A stretch of DNA of 64,000 nucleotides, taken from contig CAKMRJ010002223.1 of NCBI GenBank assembly GCA_928212115.1, positions 306,675,945 through 306,739,944 of the forward strand, written 5' to 3'. The position numbers were made by a program, and so were the translations under genes. A model generated the notes under the pieces. That model was not told where the DNA came from, searched no databases, and saw nothing but the letters and a program-made list of their open reading frames with translations. Shown here one piece after another: positions 23,141 to 35,574 of the stretch (the stretch's first letter is position 1; the number at the start of each line of letters is the position of its first letter). Origin of the DNA: Lactuca virosa (taxonomy: Eukaryota; Streptophyta; Magnoliopsida; Asterales; Asteraceae).

Positions 23141-25323
23141 TGTAACTTCCCGAAAATTATAAGGTAAAAATTTCATTTTTAATTCAACCAAAACATTAAT
23201 GATCTTTAAGTCAACATTCAATATCCTTTTTCCAAATATTCAAAAGTACTTTATAACAAAACAGTTATCAGAGTACAATCCCAAAATCATCATAATGTGG
23301 AAACATGGGTGGATGTGCTGCGATCAAACCGTGCCCTTCCATTTTTAACCGGAAATACCTGAAACAATAACCATAAAAACCGTAAGCACAAAGCTTAGTG
23401 AGTTCCCCAAGATACCACATACCATACATACCATTCGGCCAAGCCCTTACATTGGGCCCAACCCGCACATTAGGCCCAACCCACCATAATGGGCTTAGCC
23501 CTGCCAAACCATTGGGCTCAGCCCGATCATACAAATGCAAAAGTCACAAAGACAGTTAGCACCTACAAAACAAACAATGGGCCTATCCCATCATTCAAAT
23601 AGGCCTAGCCCGTCATACAATGGGCCTAGCCCAACATACAAAAGGGCCTAGCCCAACATACCATGCAAGAGTCATAAAGACATCTAACATAATAGAACCT
23701 AGTGGGCTGGCATTGGTGCCTTTGACCCATGAGTACAGTGAGGAGACTCACCTCAAATCGCTGATAATCAAATGACTGATTGGGTCGTTGAACCGAATAA
23801 CCTTGCGCCAACTAACAATAAGTACAAAACTTAATCAATAATTATCCTGAAACCCAAAATCTGAGGCCCACTCCATAAACCAACTTCCTAAAGGGTAAAA
23901 TACCATTTTACCCTTTTCTTACTTGGCCCAAAACCAAGGCCTAGCCCAATTGCACAGAAAACCTAAAATGGCAACCCAAAGCCCATTATGGACCAACTTC
24001 CTAATTAGGACTAAAACCCTAATGGGACCAAAACCAAGAAAGACCATGACCTAACCATGGCCCAAAGTCAGAAGCCCAATAGCCCAACAAGGCCCAAACT
24101 GAAAAAGGCCAACCATAGCTGAACTCGAGTGTACGCCCTGCGTACTCAAGACGTACGCCCCACATACTCAGCCTTGAAACATGTTGTACAAATGTTTGAT
24201 GCATAACCCAACATTATGCTGAGCATATCTCCACGTACGCCCATTGTACTCTTCAGAAGTCCAAAATCAACATTATGCTGTTAATGGGTTAAGCCAAGAT
24301 GTCAAAAAAAAATAGATCTGGTCCCTAGGCCATGTCTTAAACAATAAAGTTGCCAACTTTACTCACATATATGCCTTAATGGGACTCAACACTTAAAAAT
24401 GAACTTAATAAGGGCCTGAATACTTGTATGGACCACAATCTTCCATAAAGTTTCCATTTTCATGAACAAGGGACCTTATTGGAGTTTAGATCTGGTATCC
24501 ACTACTTCTGGAGTAGATCAAAAGCTCATATTTACTTCAAGGGACTCAAAAATGTCAAAGAAACACCATAAAGTAGATCCAACCAATATGATCATCAAGG
24601 TATAAGCTTTTTACCTTAGAAAGCTTCTAAATGGGAAAATACTCATGGCTCTACAAGATCAAGCCACTCCTCCAAGTGTTCTTCTTCTTCTTTTTCACCA
24701 CAAAACACCCATAAATCTATTTCCAAGCTCAAAATCACCAAAATGCACTTAGGGTTCGAATCTAGGGTTTAAAAGGGATGGAGTCTGAAGATATTAGGGT
24801 TAGGTGATGAGATAAATAGTTTAAATAGGGTCTAAGACCCTAAATTAGGGTTTGCATGAAGCTGGAGTACGCCCTACGTACTCCCATTATGCTTAGCATA
24901 CTCCTCCAAGTGTCGCGATCATTTTCCCTAGTACGTCCCTCATACTCCCTATGTATGCCTCGCGTACTAGGGTTAGCCTTAAACCCCACCATCTTCCGAA
25001 GGCCATAACTTCTTCGTTATAACTCCGTTTACGACGATCCTTATATCCACGAAAAGTTAACAAGAACCTCTATGCTTCTATTAACTCATACTTGCCTTAA
25101 AATTTTTGGAACTAAAATCTAATTTCCATAAAGGCTCAAACTGAGACTTTACCGATATATCCCTTGGCTCTGAAACACAAATCGAACTCCCGGATCATCT
25201 AAATTACGTTACCCACACCCAATTGGGTCTAAATCTCTTTTCTTCAAATGCCCCAAGCCTAATGATATCCGATCTTTAGGTCACCACCCCGCATTAGGAA
25301 ACTGTTCAGAACATGGTGTTACA
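23141..25323 (-). repeat. 5' LTR of Gypsy-2 (2183 bp)
   Basis: Plus-strand ends are TGTAACTTCC and GGTGTTACA. A minus-strand TATA-like TATTTAAAC lies within 24811-24827. GTACGC/GCGTAC words cluster on both sides of it (24131-24157; 24866-24882; 24940-24970). The stretch 23425-23680 is rich in GGGCCTAGCCCA-type repeats. The portion right of 23663 recurs at 25850-27506. Confidence 0.85.
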
Positions 25324-25849
25324 CACATGCATTACATAAGGAGTATATGTTGGAAGTCGAAGTACTAAATTCCTTTTCGGATCCAGTTCAGCCTTAATAT
25401 TGGTTTCGATGTTGGAAACCATTTGAGAGATGGCTTCTGGAGAAATCGTCGATGGAGCTTAGAGCATGGTTTTGATTTCGGATAAGAACTCCTCGACCTT
25501 AGCAAACACTTGAGCTTCCCCTTTCTCCTTGTCTTGTAGACCAACTGTGTAATCTTTGTTGAACAAAGAGATGTATTCAATCAAGCTGGTTGATGCTGTA
25601 GATACTACATCAATCTTCTTATGGAGTGTTGAAGAACTTTTAGAAAAGTCTTAACCTCAAATTCCAATAACTTTAGAATATCAGAAATCTGAGTATGCAA
25701 ATAGACTTTCGTTTCCTCCAGTTGTTTTGCAAAAAATTCATGACAGTCTTTCAAAACATCACGAAGTTGAGAAAATTCAACAGTAATGGTTTGAGAATGA
25801 TTGTGAATATCAGAAATCCGAGTCTTCAAAAAATCACGAAGCTGAGAAA
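25324..25849 (-). pseudogene. duplicated C-terminal env-like fragment of Copia-2
   Basis: Minus-strand reading gives amphipathic heptads (FSQLRDVLKDCHEFF, LLEFEVKTFLKVL) typical of coiled coils, with stops. It is unit 1 of the tandem duplication; the better-connected copy is at 27507-28130. An internal repeat of the heptads (SQLRDFLKTRISD and SQLRDVLK) may have promoted the rearrangement. Confidence 0.6.
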
Positions 25850-27506
25850 ATGCAAGAGTCATAAAGACATCTAACATAATAGAACCTAGTGGGCTAGCAT
25901 TGGTGCCTTCGACCCATGAGTATAGTGAGGAGACTCACCTCAAATCGCTGATAATCAAATGACTGATTGGGTCGTTGAACCGAATAACCTTGCGCCAACT
26001 AACAATAAGTACAAAACTTAATCAATAATTATCCTGAAACCCAAAATCTGAGGCCCACTCCATAAACCAACTTCCTAAAGGGTAAAATACCATTTTACCC
26101 TTTTCTTACTTGGCCCAAAACCAAGGCCTAGCCCAATTGAACAAAAAACCAAAAATGGCAACCGAAAGCCCATTATGGCCCAACTTCCTAATTGGGCCTA
26201 AAACCCTAATGGGACCAAAACCAAGAAAGACCATGACCTAACCATGGCCCAAAGTCAGAAGCCCAATAGCCCAACAAGGCCCAAACTAAAAAAGGCCCAA
26301 CATAGCTGAACTGGAGTGTACGCCCTGCGTATTGGAGACGTACGCTCCACATACTCAGCCTTGAAACATGCTGTACAAATGTTTGATGCATAACCCAACA
26401 TTACGCTGAGCATACCTCCACGTACGCCCATTGTACTCTGCAGAAGTCCAAAATCAATATTATGCTCTTAATGGGTTAAGCCAAGATGTCAAAAAAATAG
26501 ATCTGGTCCCTAGGCAAGGTCTTAAACAATAAAGTTGCCAACTTTACTCACATATATGCCTTAATGGGACTCAACACTTAAAAATGAACTTAATAAGGGC
26601 CTGAATACTTGTATGGACCACAATCTTCCATAAAGTTTCCATTTTCATGAATAAGGGACCTTATTGGAGTTTAGATCTGGCATCCACTACTTCTGGAGTA
26701 GATCAAAAGCTCATATTTACTTCAAGGGACTCAAAAATGCCAAAGAAACACCATAAAGTAGATCCAACCAAAATGATCATCAAGGTATAAGCTTTTTACC
26801 TTAGAAAGCTTCTAAATGGGAAAATACTCATGGCTCTATAAGATCAAGCCACTCCTCCAAGTGTTCCTCTTCTTCTTTTTCACCACAAAACACCCACAAA
26901 TCTATTTCCAAGCTCAAAATCACCAAAATGCACTTAGGGTTCGAATCTAGGGTTTAAAAGGGATGGAGTCTGAAGATATTAGGGTTAGGTGATGAGATAA
27001 ATAGTTTAAATAGGGTCCAAGACCCTAAATTAGGGTTTGCATGAAGTTGAAGTACGCCCTGCGTCTATCCATTATGCTTAGCATACTCGTCCAAGTGTCG
27101 CGATCATTTTCCCTAGTACGTCCCGCGTACTCCCTATGTATGCCTCGCGTACTAGGGTTAGCTTTAAACCCACCATCTTCCGAAGGCCATAACTTCTTCG
27201 TTATAAGTCCGTTTACGACGATCCTTATATCCACGAAAAGGTAACAAGAACCTCTATGCTTCTATCAAATCATAATTGCCTTAAAACTTCCCGAACTAAA
27301 ATCTAATTTCCATAAAGGCTCAAACTGACATTTTACCGATATACCCCTTGGCTTTGAAACACAAACCGAACTCCCGGATCATCTAAATTACATTACCCAC
27401 ACCCAAATGGGTCTAAATCTTTTTCCTCAAAGGCCCCAAGCCTAATGATATCCGATCTTCAGGTCACCACCCCGCGTTAGGAAACTATTCAGAAAATGGT
27501 GTTACA
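25850..27506 (-). repeat. second, 5'-incomplete copy of the Gypsy-2 LTR
   Basis: Matches 23663-25323 with scattered substitutions and ends at the same TTACA. It lacks the first ~520 bases (23141-23662) of the LTR, as expected from the duplication boundaries. The TATA region and GTACGC words are retained near 26330 and 27050-27160. Confidence 0.85.
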
Positions 27507-30001
27507 CACATGCATTACATAAGGAGTATTTATTGGAAGTCGAAGTACTAAATTCCTTATCGGATCCAGTTCAGCCTTAATATTGGTTTCGATGTTAGAA
27601 ACCATTTGGGAGATGGATTCTGGAGAAATCGTCGATTGAGCTTAGAGCATGGTTTTGATTTCGGATAAGAACTCCTCGACCTTAGCAAACAATTGAGCTT
27701 CCCCTTTCTCCTTGTCTTGTAGACCAACTGTGTAATCTTTGTTGAACAAAGAGATGTATTCAATCAAGCTGGTTGATGCTGTAGATACTACATCAATCTT
27801 CTTATGGAGTGTTGAAGAACTTTTAGAAAAGTCTTAACCTCAAATTCCAATAACTTTATAATATCAGAAATCTGAGTATGCAAACAGACTTTCGTTTCCT
27901 CCAGTTGTTTTGCAAAAAATTCATGACAGTCTTTCAAAACATCACGAAGCTGAGAAAATTCAACAATAATGGTTTGAGAATGATTGCGAATCCTTTCATC
28001 ATTTCGCTTGTGAACACGATCTGTAAGAGTTTACAATCGAGATTCTTGGTCCTTGAGAAGCGAATCAACTTCGACTCCACTGATAGAATGCTTGCTTCCT
28101 GTATCAGCCAATAATTGTAAAATTTAAAATCTTGAATTGTCTTCCTGACATAATCATTTCATCAGGAATATTATCCTCTTATGGATCAAAAAGAAGTTCA
28201 GCAAAATACACCATAACATCATCATCATCAGCTTCAGGTTCTGGTTGTGATTTTTCCCTAGATTGAGATGAAAATAAAGCAGCAATCGATTCTTACATGA
28301 TACCGAAAAATGTTGGAGATACCGTTGAAACAGGAACATAAGTTGGAATGGGTGATGAAGGTGGTGGTAAAGCTGTTGAAGATGTGATAGTTGAAGTTTC
28401 AACGGTTGTTGTGTCAATTGTAGAAGTTTCGATGGTAGAAATGACAGTTGATTCATTGTTGTGTATCCCTTCATCCATGTTGACATTTGTGTCCTTATTA
28501 GATAAGTCCATAGTGATGTCTGGAGTTTCGACCTCCTCCATATTGGACTCGGTATGCGAAACCTTGAATGGTTTGACAATAGTCTTTTCAAGGATAATGG
28601 TGGTTTGTTGATCACTCAAATTGATGTTTGTATCCTTATTAGATACTTTACATTGACATCAAGATTCCCTATCTCCTTGAAATTTGACTCGATAGGAGAA
28701 TCCCTTCAAGGTGAATCATGATATGAATCCTCAATTTGAATATCAGACTGTTCACTGTCATTGCTCTGGTATGTTTCTATAGTTATATTTTCAATTGGTA
28801 CTTGAACTTCACGCTTCTTCTTGTTTAAATTTTGAGCCATATTAATTGCTCTTCGCTTCTTGAATGCTAGTGAAACAGGAATTGGTTTTCCACGTAAAGA
28901 ACACCTCTCCTGTTAAACTGAGCTTTACGAACCTTCTTCGGACCTCCCTTAGACGATGCAGGATTTGAAGATTCATTGAGGTGAACATTTTCGACTATAG
29001 GTTCTTGTGTAGCTAGCTTGACTAGAGATTCAATAAGTTTCTTTGCATGTTTCTTAGTTCGCTTAAGAACACCCGATTTTGATGGGATGGTTTCTTTTAC
29101 AACTTCCTCCTCCACAGTTGGTGATTTTTCGACTTGCTTCTTATTTTTGGGAGCCTTTGAAGCTTTAGAAGTTCCTTCTACCCACTTTGGTGGAAGAACT
29201 CAAATTAGATTTGAAGAATCAATCGAATCCAAATATTATACCAGTAGTTGATTTTGAGGATCCACAAGCTTGAGCATCGCATCTGGAATGCGAGCAACAG
29301 TGGGAAACATAACAATATCATCCACAAAAACCCTAGGTACAGTCATAACCGGAAACTCAACAGTTTCGACACCAAATGGAACAAGAATATTCTCTTGTCG
29401 ATAAAATTACTGTAAAATCAAGCTCCAAAATTGAGAACTCGAAACTCCATTCGTTAGATTCGTGTGTGAAATTGAGGTTCTAAACTCCTCCCAAAGATGT
29501 GTAACATAATCTACATTCAGACCGTAATACAATCCTGCTATGATTGAATAGACTTCAAGCTTGGTTTTGTCGAGCCCAGAGCTTCTTCCTATTAAGCATC
29601 AAAGCACAACCCCAAAAAAACTCCACATACAAGGAAGACCAGACTTCTTAAACTGACTTATTCCAGTAAGAGTTGGTTGATGCCCCATTTCATCAAACGT
29701 ATCAAGCACATGATTATTCAAGACTTCATAGAATGTACCTGACACTGGAAACTTCAGGATTTGGGCAAATTGCTTTCGGGTGAGCTTCTCGGTCTTTGAA
29801 TTCGACAACTGAAACGTGACAACCTTAGTAGTTTTTTTGAATACAACAGTTGAATTAGCAAGTGAAAGTCATTCCATCAGAACTGCAAATGAATATGAAA
29901 GTGCAGTTGATAACACATAGTTGTTCAGGGTTTGAACAAGCATTCATAATGTGTCCAGATATTGATCAAGAGATGGAACCATACTGAAGATTAGTGGTTT
30001 G
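27507..30001 (-). pseudogene. env-like ORF of Copia-2, central and C-terminal part
   Basis: Read downward from the Gypsy-3 insertion at 30001. Segment 29808-29599 (LTRKQFAQILKFPVSG, HQPTLTGISQFKKSGLPC) is the folded core and falls where the analogous domain lies in the Copia-1 env-like ORF. Segment 29115-28867 is Lys-rich, 28619-28293 is Thr/Ser/Pro-rich and acidic, and 28130-27507 is coiled coil. Frames are broken by several stops. The layout (ordered domain, basic and low-complexity middle, coiled coil) parallels Copia-1. Function unknown; no membrane segment is seen. Confidence 0.6.
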
Positions 30002-30286
30002 TGTGACCACCCGAAACTTTTTCCATTACCACTAACCAACTTCCGTTAACAAAAATTTGAATTTTATTGAGTCTCGTCAAATTCCTTTGGTTTGGAAAAT
30101 CAATTACTTATATAATTGAACTTTATATGCGAGTAGGGACCAAAACCACGTGAAATTCGAGTTTTCCTTTGAACAAAACAGCAGATCACGGCCTGACTGG
30201 AGTTACCTGCCGTAAACCTGTTTACGGCCGTAAACTCGTTTGCGGTCAATGCCAGGTGGACCCCACCACCGACCACGAAAACTCCC

Positions 30287-30294
30287 TATAAATA
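30287..30294 (+). promoter_or_regulatory. TATA box in Gypsy-3 5' LTR
   Basis: TATAAATA, conserved in the 3' LTR at 36864-36871. It is about 285 bases from the LTR start. Confidence 0.7.
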
Positions 30295-31460
30295 CGTGTC
30301 CCTACCCTTCATTTAGACTTTTCTGGCCGAAAACTCTCTCCTTCTCTCTCTCTCAACTCTTGATCGTAAACACCTAAAACAACTTTATTCTTCCGGAAAT
30401 AATCGAGAATCACCATTGCGAGTCATTTCGGAGCATTTAGAACGCATTTTCATCGAAATCCAACGTCACTGTTCTTGAGTTTACGGCCGTACACATTTCA
30501 TATCTTCAAATATTAAAAGGCCGTAAACCCATTTACGGTCGTACACTCATCGAATCTTCAAAGGCCGTAAACCCTATTCATGGCCATAAACAGCCTGTCG
30601 GCCGTAAACCACTCTTCACGGCCGTAAACCCTTGTTCACGGCCGTACACGCCTCCTAAGTGGTGAAAAACCCGTTCTCTTGATTCAATCAAGTCTCGGTA
30701 ACATTCCTTAACCAAAAACAAGTGTTTTTCCTAACAATTTATCTAAAGAAATCACTAATTTAGATACACATATGTATTTATTTGTCAATAGGATTCCGTT
30801 AAGTGCCACGTACAACAACCCGAGGATCTTCGTTTCCATTCGACGTTTTCACACAACAACTGTGAGTTCATACCCCTATATGTTCTGAGTTTTTAATGTT
30901 TTCAGGGGGGGGATACAAGTAAAAGCACAAGTAATCTTGTGTTTAAAATATAATTTGGTTTTATTATATTTCTTATCATTAGTATACAACGAACATTGAA
31001 CTTACTAAACTTGATGAACATAGCTACTACTAGAGTTACAGACAGTCTTATAAACATGTTAAGATACAAACATTGCAAACTCAGTTTTCAGAACAAAGGA
31101 AACAAACTTATGAATTATAAAATAAAAGATATTATTTTATAAGATTTCATAATAATAACAAAAGGGATTTTCATAGTATTATTAGTGAATTCATTGAGAG
31201 AACTACAGTGTGAGACGCCTTGTAACCAGAGTATCCTGGAGGGAGAGCGTGAGTTTGTGTATAGATCTATACGGGAGTGACAATCCCGCACCCTGACTAT
31301 TAGCTACAGTCAACTGAGGGTGACAAACGTCATTTTTATCGACGTACGTCCGAGTACGTCGTATTGTTGAGCGTCCATAGTATGGTTATAAGAATCCATA
31401 GGTGAAACAACGACTCGTTCACATAATAATACGCCTAACAAACAGACACTAGGGTTAGTA

Positions 31461-31648
31461 ATCATGTGATCACTTAGTATATATACACTAGGGTAATATG
31501 AAATTAACATCCAACTTTCAGTGGGATGTGTGATCTCCGCCTCATTTCCTGTTCCTTGTTTGGTTGTGGGCTTAGGGAGGAATCACCTAATCGACTGTCT
31601 GTCTGATCTATATTTCTATAACTCGTATGTGCTAAGTGATCGCATGAG
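31461..31648 (+). repeat. foldback module H1 (5' LTR)
   Basis: Outer arms are GTGATCACTTAG (upstream) and CTAAGTGATCGCATGAG (downstream); inner arms are GTGATCTCCGCC and GGAGGAATCAC. The central core TGTTCCTTGTTTGGTTGTGG is at 31550-31569. The module is about 188 nt long. Confidence 0.8.
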
Positions 31649-31913
31649 GGTATTCACACTACGATATTCACACTACGGTATTCATACAAAGGTTTTCATA
31701 CAAAGGTTTTCCATACAAAAACTTTCATGCAAAGGATTTCAAAACAGAACAATGCTTAAACAACATAAGTATGGTAGATACTTGTACTCTACGATTTTGA
31801 AACGGATAATTCAACGACTTACACTTAGGGAAAATATAGGATTTTCCAGGGTAAACATCAGTACTTTATAAACAGTTGATTCATTATTCAACTAACGAAT
31901 ATTCATTACAAGT

Positions 31914-32100
31914 TCCTTGACTCCTTAGTTTATGCATCCGGGTTGCATATGAAGAATATCTGATAGACTGTGGAATGTGTGGTTTCCGCCTCATTCCCTG
32001 TTGCTTGTTTGATTGTGGGTTTAGGGCAGATCCACACAATTAACTGTCTATCCGATATTGGTTTATACGTAACTAGTATGAACTGAGAAGTCATAGAAGG
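31914..32100 (+). repeat. foldback module H2 (5' LTR)
   Basis: Arms TGACTCCTTAGTTTATGC / GTATGAACTGAGAAGTCA, then AATATCTGATAGAC / GTCTATCCGATATT, then TGTGTGG / CCACACA close on a core at about 31997-32018 (GTTGCTTGTTTGATTGTGGG). Confidence 0.8.
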
Positions 32101-32167
32101 AATGGGTTAATCATGCTTTACATAAGAAAATATTGGATTTTCTTGAGAAACAGTTTCAACAGATACA

Positions 32168-32355
32168 GTTAACTTTGTAAGTATCTAGTGAATACTTCAG
32201 GATTATGTACATGAGGATCTGACAACCAGTGGAATGTGTGGCCTCTGCCTCTTTTCCTGTTCCTTGTTTGGTTGTGGGCTTGGGGCAGAACCACACAATC
32301 GACTGTTTGTTCGATCTGGATTGTATATAATTTGTATACACTAAGTACTCGCAGT
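32168..32355 (+). repeat. foldback module H3 (5' LTR)
   Basis: Inner arms TGTGTGGCCTCTGCC / GGCAGAACCACACA enclose the TGTTCCTTGTTTGGTTGTGG core. Outer arms (GTAAGTATCTAGTGAATAC / GTATACACTAAGTACTCGC) pair imperfectly. Confidence 0.75.
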
Positions 32356-32764
32356 AAGAACTTGTAAGAATCATTTTTACTTAACTACATCAGAAAATAA
32401 GAGGTTTTTCTGGTGAAACATAACGCATTTTTTAAAAGATCAAAGAACAGTTTTTCCAATACAAAACGCTTATGAACTCACCAGCTTTATGCTGATACTC
32501 TTTCAAAACCTACTTGTATCCTCGGGGACATTAGTAGACAGGTTCACACACCGGGTTCAAGAAGATGGAGCATAGTAGCTTCGAGTCTTGCTTGTTATTT
32601 ACTTTTGGTGTCAATAATGTATGATTCAAATGCAATGTAAACATATTACTATTAATACAATGGTTGTTGTTGCTTGTATACTATTATTCAGTTGTTGTGA
32701 TACTACACATGACGTCCTCCGCCCCCGAACGTTTCCGCCGTTTCGGTTTAGGGGAGTGACAGAT

Positions 32765-32777
32765 TGGTATCAGAGCA
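32765..32777 (+). other. primer-binding site of Gypsy-3
   Basis: TGGTATCAGAGCA starts three bases after the LTR end (32761). It is complementary to initiator tRNA-Met. Confidence 0.95.
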
Positions 32778-33230
32778 TTGTTTATAGTGAACTTAGTATA
32801 TCAACCAGTAAAAGATATACAACTATAAATACAATGGGGCCGGAGTGCTCTGACTAAAAGTATACTTCTAAAATATAAGTATTTTACGATAAGTATACTA
32901 ATAAGCATACATACTAAGAACAAATATCACGATAAGAACAGATAAGAACAAAACAAACAAAAGTATTTAGATGTTGGACACTACAGTGAAACCTAAGCAG
33001 TTATGTAATCATATCTGGAATAAATATAACCTGATCAACTATATTTATTTGAGATATGACCAACATGTGTTTGGGAGTGATGGTGGTGTTGCAACAAGTC
33101 TAAAACTTACCTAACTCCATATACAAAAGTATCCATAGAACAAAACATAAAGATAAAATACCATAGGAGTATTTTAGGCACTATAACAAACTTGAATGAG
33201 AACTAAAAGACCTTTACTGGCAGGTCTATA

Positions 33231-33401
33231 GTTGCGAAGTGCATGCTTCCAGGGTTATATATAATTGGGATCTTATAGACTCAAAATTGGTGATCTACGC
33301 TCTACTACCTGTTCCTTGTTTGGTTGTGGTTTTGGAGTAGGATCACCTATTCGAAGGTCTATTTGATCTTGGTTATATACAGCTTGCATGCACTGCTTAA
33401 C
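33231..33401 (+). repeat. foldback module H4 (leader)
   Basis: Arms AGTGCATGC / GCATGCACT, ATATA and GATC-type pairs, then GGTGATC / GATCACC enclose TGTTCCTTGTTTGGTTGTGG. It lies between PBS and gag. Confidence 0.75.
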
Positions 33402-34084
33402 TATAGGAGGACCCAGTTTAGATCATCAATAACTACAGAAGAAATGTTCTACTTAATCTCATAAGATTCTTTAGACATTCCCATTCTCGCCCAAGCAACC
33501 TAGATATAGATAGTCACTCCACTACGATCACCAACAGAGGAGCCAAGGAGGAACCAAAGAGGATTCATAAAGAGGGTTACTAGGAGTCATACGAGGATGC
33601 AAATCTTCCATCAGGAAGTGATGGAGATCTGTGGTAAAACCCGAAGCATGATTTACAGTGAATAAGAGAACCATAAGAAAGCCCAGAAACAACAAACCCT
33701 CACAGCTACATTCAGGACCATCATAACTAGAACATAAACTCCTCCCGAGGCGTGCAAGGTGGTAGAGCACCATGTACGTCATACTAATAATTAACTAACT
33801 AATATGATCCAGTGAATTAGTGATTACACTGCTCACACTATGTGTCAGGCTTATTGCCTTTATCATATCAGCTAAGTAATAGTAAACCAGATCCCATAAC
33901 TTCATTAAGAGGGTAGTCACTATCAGATTCATAAGTCTATGTTGCGTAGACCTCTGTTATGAATTACTTCAAACGTCAGAACATGAAACACTCAGAACTA
34001 AGATAACCTCGATTCAGAATACACTCGATTTGTAACCACTAAGGACTTACCCTCGTTTCGTCTTTTAAACTTTATAGCAGAAAA

Positions 34085-35326
34085 ATGCCACCTAAGAAGT
34101 CGAACAAAAACAAAAACAATGCACCACCGCCACCACCTCCTCTGTATGACCCGATTGTCTTTCAGGCGGCAGTAACAGCCACAGTGACAGCTGTCATGAC
34201 TCAAATCAATGCAAGTGATACTGGTGGATCGGGTAGTGGTACCAACAACTTTAACCACAGACACACAAGGGAGTGCTCATACAAGGACTTCATGATTTCT
34301 GGACCCAAATCCTTCAAGGGAAATGGGGGAGTCATCGCCCTAATGCGATGGTTCGAGAAGACAGAATCAATTTTCGAGTTATGCGCGTGCCCAGAAGAGA
34401 GAAAAGTGAAGTTTGCTGCCTGCACCTTCTCTGACAGAGCCCTTACATGGTGGAACAGCCATGTCAAGTCACTGACTCTCCCTATAGCAAACGCAATGGG
34501 CTGGGAAAATCTAAAGGAAATGATGCTGGAAGAATACTGCCCGAGGGGCAAAGTACAGAAACTAGAGCATGAGCTGTGGAATCTTACCATGGCAGGCTCA
34601 GACAAAGAAGCTTACACCGACAAATTCAGCGACTTAGCTGCACTATGCCGAGGGATGGTTACCCGAGAGAGCAAGAAGGTAGAGAGATACATATGGGGAC
34701 TGCCTTCTCCAATCCAAGGAAACGTATTAGCAGCGAAACCTCTTACGTTTGACAGTGCCAAACGCCTGGCTCGAACATTGGTGGACTACGGGATCCGCCA
34801 AGGCATAATGGACCCAGTTCAGAAGTCAACTGAAGGAGGTGATGACAAACAAAGGTCTGAGAGCAGGAAGAGGAGACAATCGACACAAGAACCCTCCGAG
34901 GGACAAAAGACGGGTGCATCCTATGCTGCCACGACACCAACCACCTCGGCACCCGGCAATCGCTACGCTGGAACCCTCCCTAAATGTAATAAGTGCAACT
35001 TCCATCATATCGGAAGGTGTAGGAAGTTGTATTGCAAGAACTGCCTCAGAAGGGGACACACCATCCGCTTCTGTAGGGCACCGGCACGACCAATTTCTGA
35101 GGTCCCATTTGAGGAAGTCAGTCAGACCTGCCACTAATGTGGTGAAACGGGACACTACAGGAGGGATTGTCCATCGGCCAGGAACTCTGGTGAAGAGGGA
35201 GGAATGCTAATGATCACTGCAGGAGAGTCTACCCCGGAAACCCCCGAGAACAGCGGTACGTCTTCCAACTCGAATCTTTTCTCTAACCGACATTTTCAAG
35301 GAAACCGTCTCATAACTAAGTTCTAA
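34085..35326 (+). pseudogene. gag of Gypsy-3 (one stop in the last zinc knuckle)
   Basis: Start at 34085 (MPPKKSNKNKNNAPPPPPP); the ATG is preceded by AAAA and there is no earlier in-frame Met. The capsid part has the gypsy gag signature ALTWWNSHV and ENLKEMMLEEYCPRGKVQKLE. The 350-codon ORF ends at TAA 35135-35137, which falls inside a knuckle that otherwise reads C-H-x-CGETGHYRRDC; CAA to TAA is the likely cause. The frame is then open to 35326. Two earlier Cys-rich fingers (CNKCNFHHIGRC, CKNCLRRGHTIRFC) are intact. A donor-like GTACGT occurs at 35256. Without pol, the element would depend on another element for replication proteins. Confidence 0.9.
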
Positions 35327-35397
35327 CTATAATATTTTCTTCCTCGTTAAACAAAGCACGTAGTTTATGTAGAAACTAAATACTCTTTCTAGTAAGC

Positions 35398-35574
35398 TAT
35401 AATGACTTGGTGTAAATATTGGGGCCATATATAATTAAGAACCAATAGACTTAGAGTGCGTGATTCCGCCTTATTTCCTGTTCCTTGTCTGGTTGTGGAT
35501 TTAGGGCAGAGTCACTCAGTCGACTGTCTTATCACTCTTAATTATATATGACTTGTAGACACCAAGCGATTATA
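35398..35574 (+). repeat. foldback module H5 (3' internal)
   Basis: The clearest copy. Perfect 15-base arms CATATATAATTAAGA / TCTTAATTATATATG lie inside outer arms TATAATGACTTGGTGT / ACACCAAGCGATTATA. Inner arms GTGATTCCGCC / GGGCAGAGTCAC close on the common core. Confidence 0.85.

Larger units (their letters stand above)
20636..25323 (-). mobile_element. Gypsy-2: gag-only Ty3/gypsy element, 3' LTR missing
   Basis: Read on the minus strand the order is LTR (23141-25323), degenerate initiator-Met PBS, leader, gag with zinc knuckles, then noncoding sequence. No protease, RT or integrase motif follows the gag on this strand. No second LTR is found to the left, so the left border is open. The element lies in the env-like ORF of Copia-2, whose coding sequence starts again immediately right of the LTR at 25324. 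The gag resembles that of chromovirus-type elements and is clearly different from that of Gypsy-1. Confidence 0.75.
23663..27990. repeat. tandem duplication of about 2.19 kb (LTR part plus flanking env-like DNA)
   Basis: Unit 1 (about 23663-25849) and unit 2 (25850 to about 27990) share the same sequence: GCAAGAGTCATAAAGAC at the start, the LTR body, the LTR end GTGTTACA, and the following CACATGCATTACATAAGG flank. The duplicated junction between LTR and host ORF shows one insertion copied afterwards, not two insertions. The join at 25850 fuses coiled-coil coding DNA to the LTR interior. Confidence 0.9.
30002..32761 (+). repeat. 5' LTR of Gypsy-3 (2760 bp)
   Basis: TATA box TATAAATA at 30287-30294. 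The word TTTACGGCCGTAAA and half-sites (GGCCGTAAAC) occur just upstream (30206-30247) and downstream (30478-30655) of it; 30220-30235 is a perfect 16-base palindrome. Three foldback modules lie in the right half. The terminal region around 32711-32761 (GACGTCCTCCGCCCCCGAAC) is shared with the solo LTR at 52922. Confidence 0.95.

Noticed and set aside
32711..32761. Conserved GC-rich block as a cellular gene promoter
   Set aside because: It is the LTR end shared with 39256-39307 and the solo LTR at 52922-52975.
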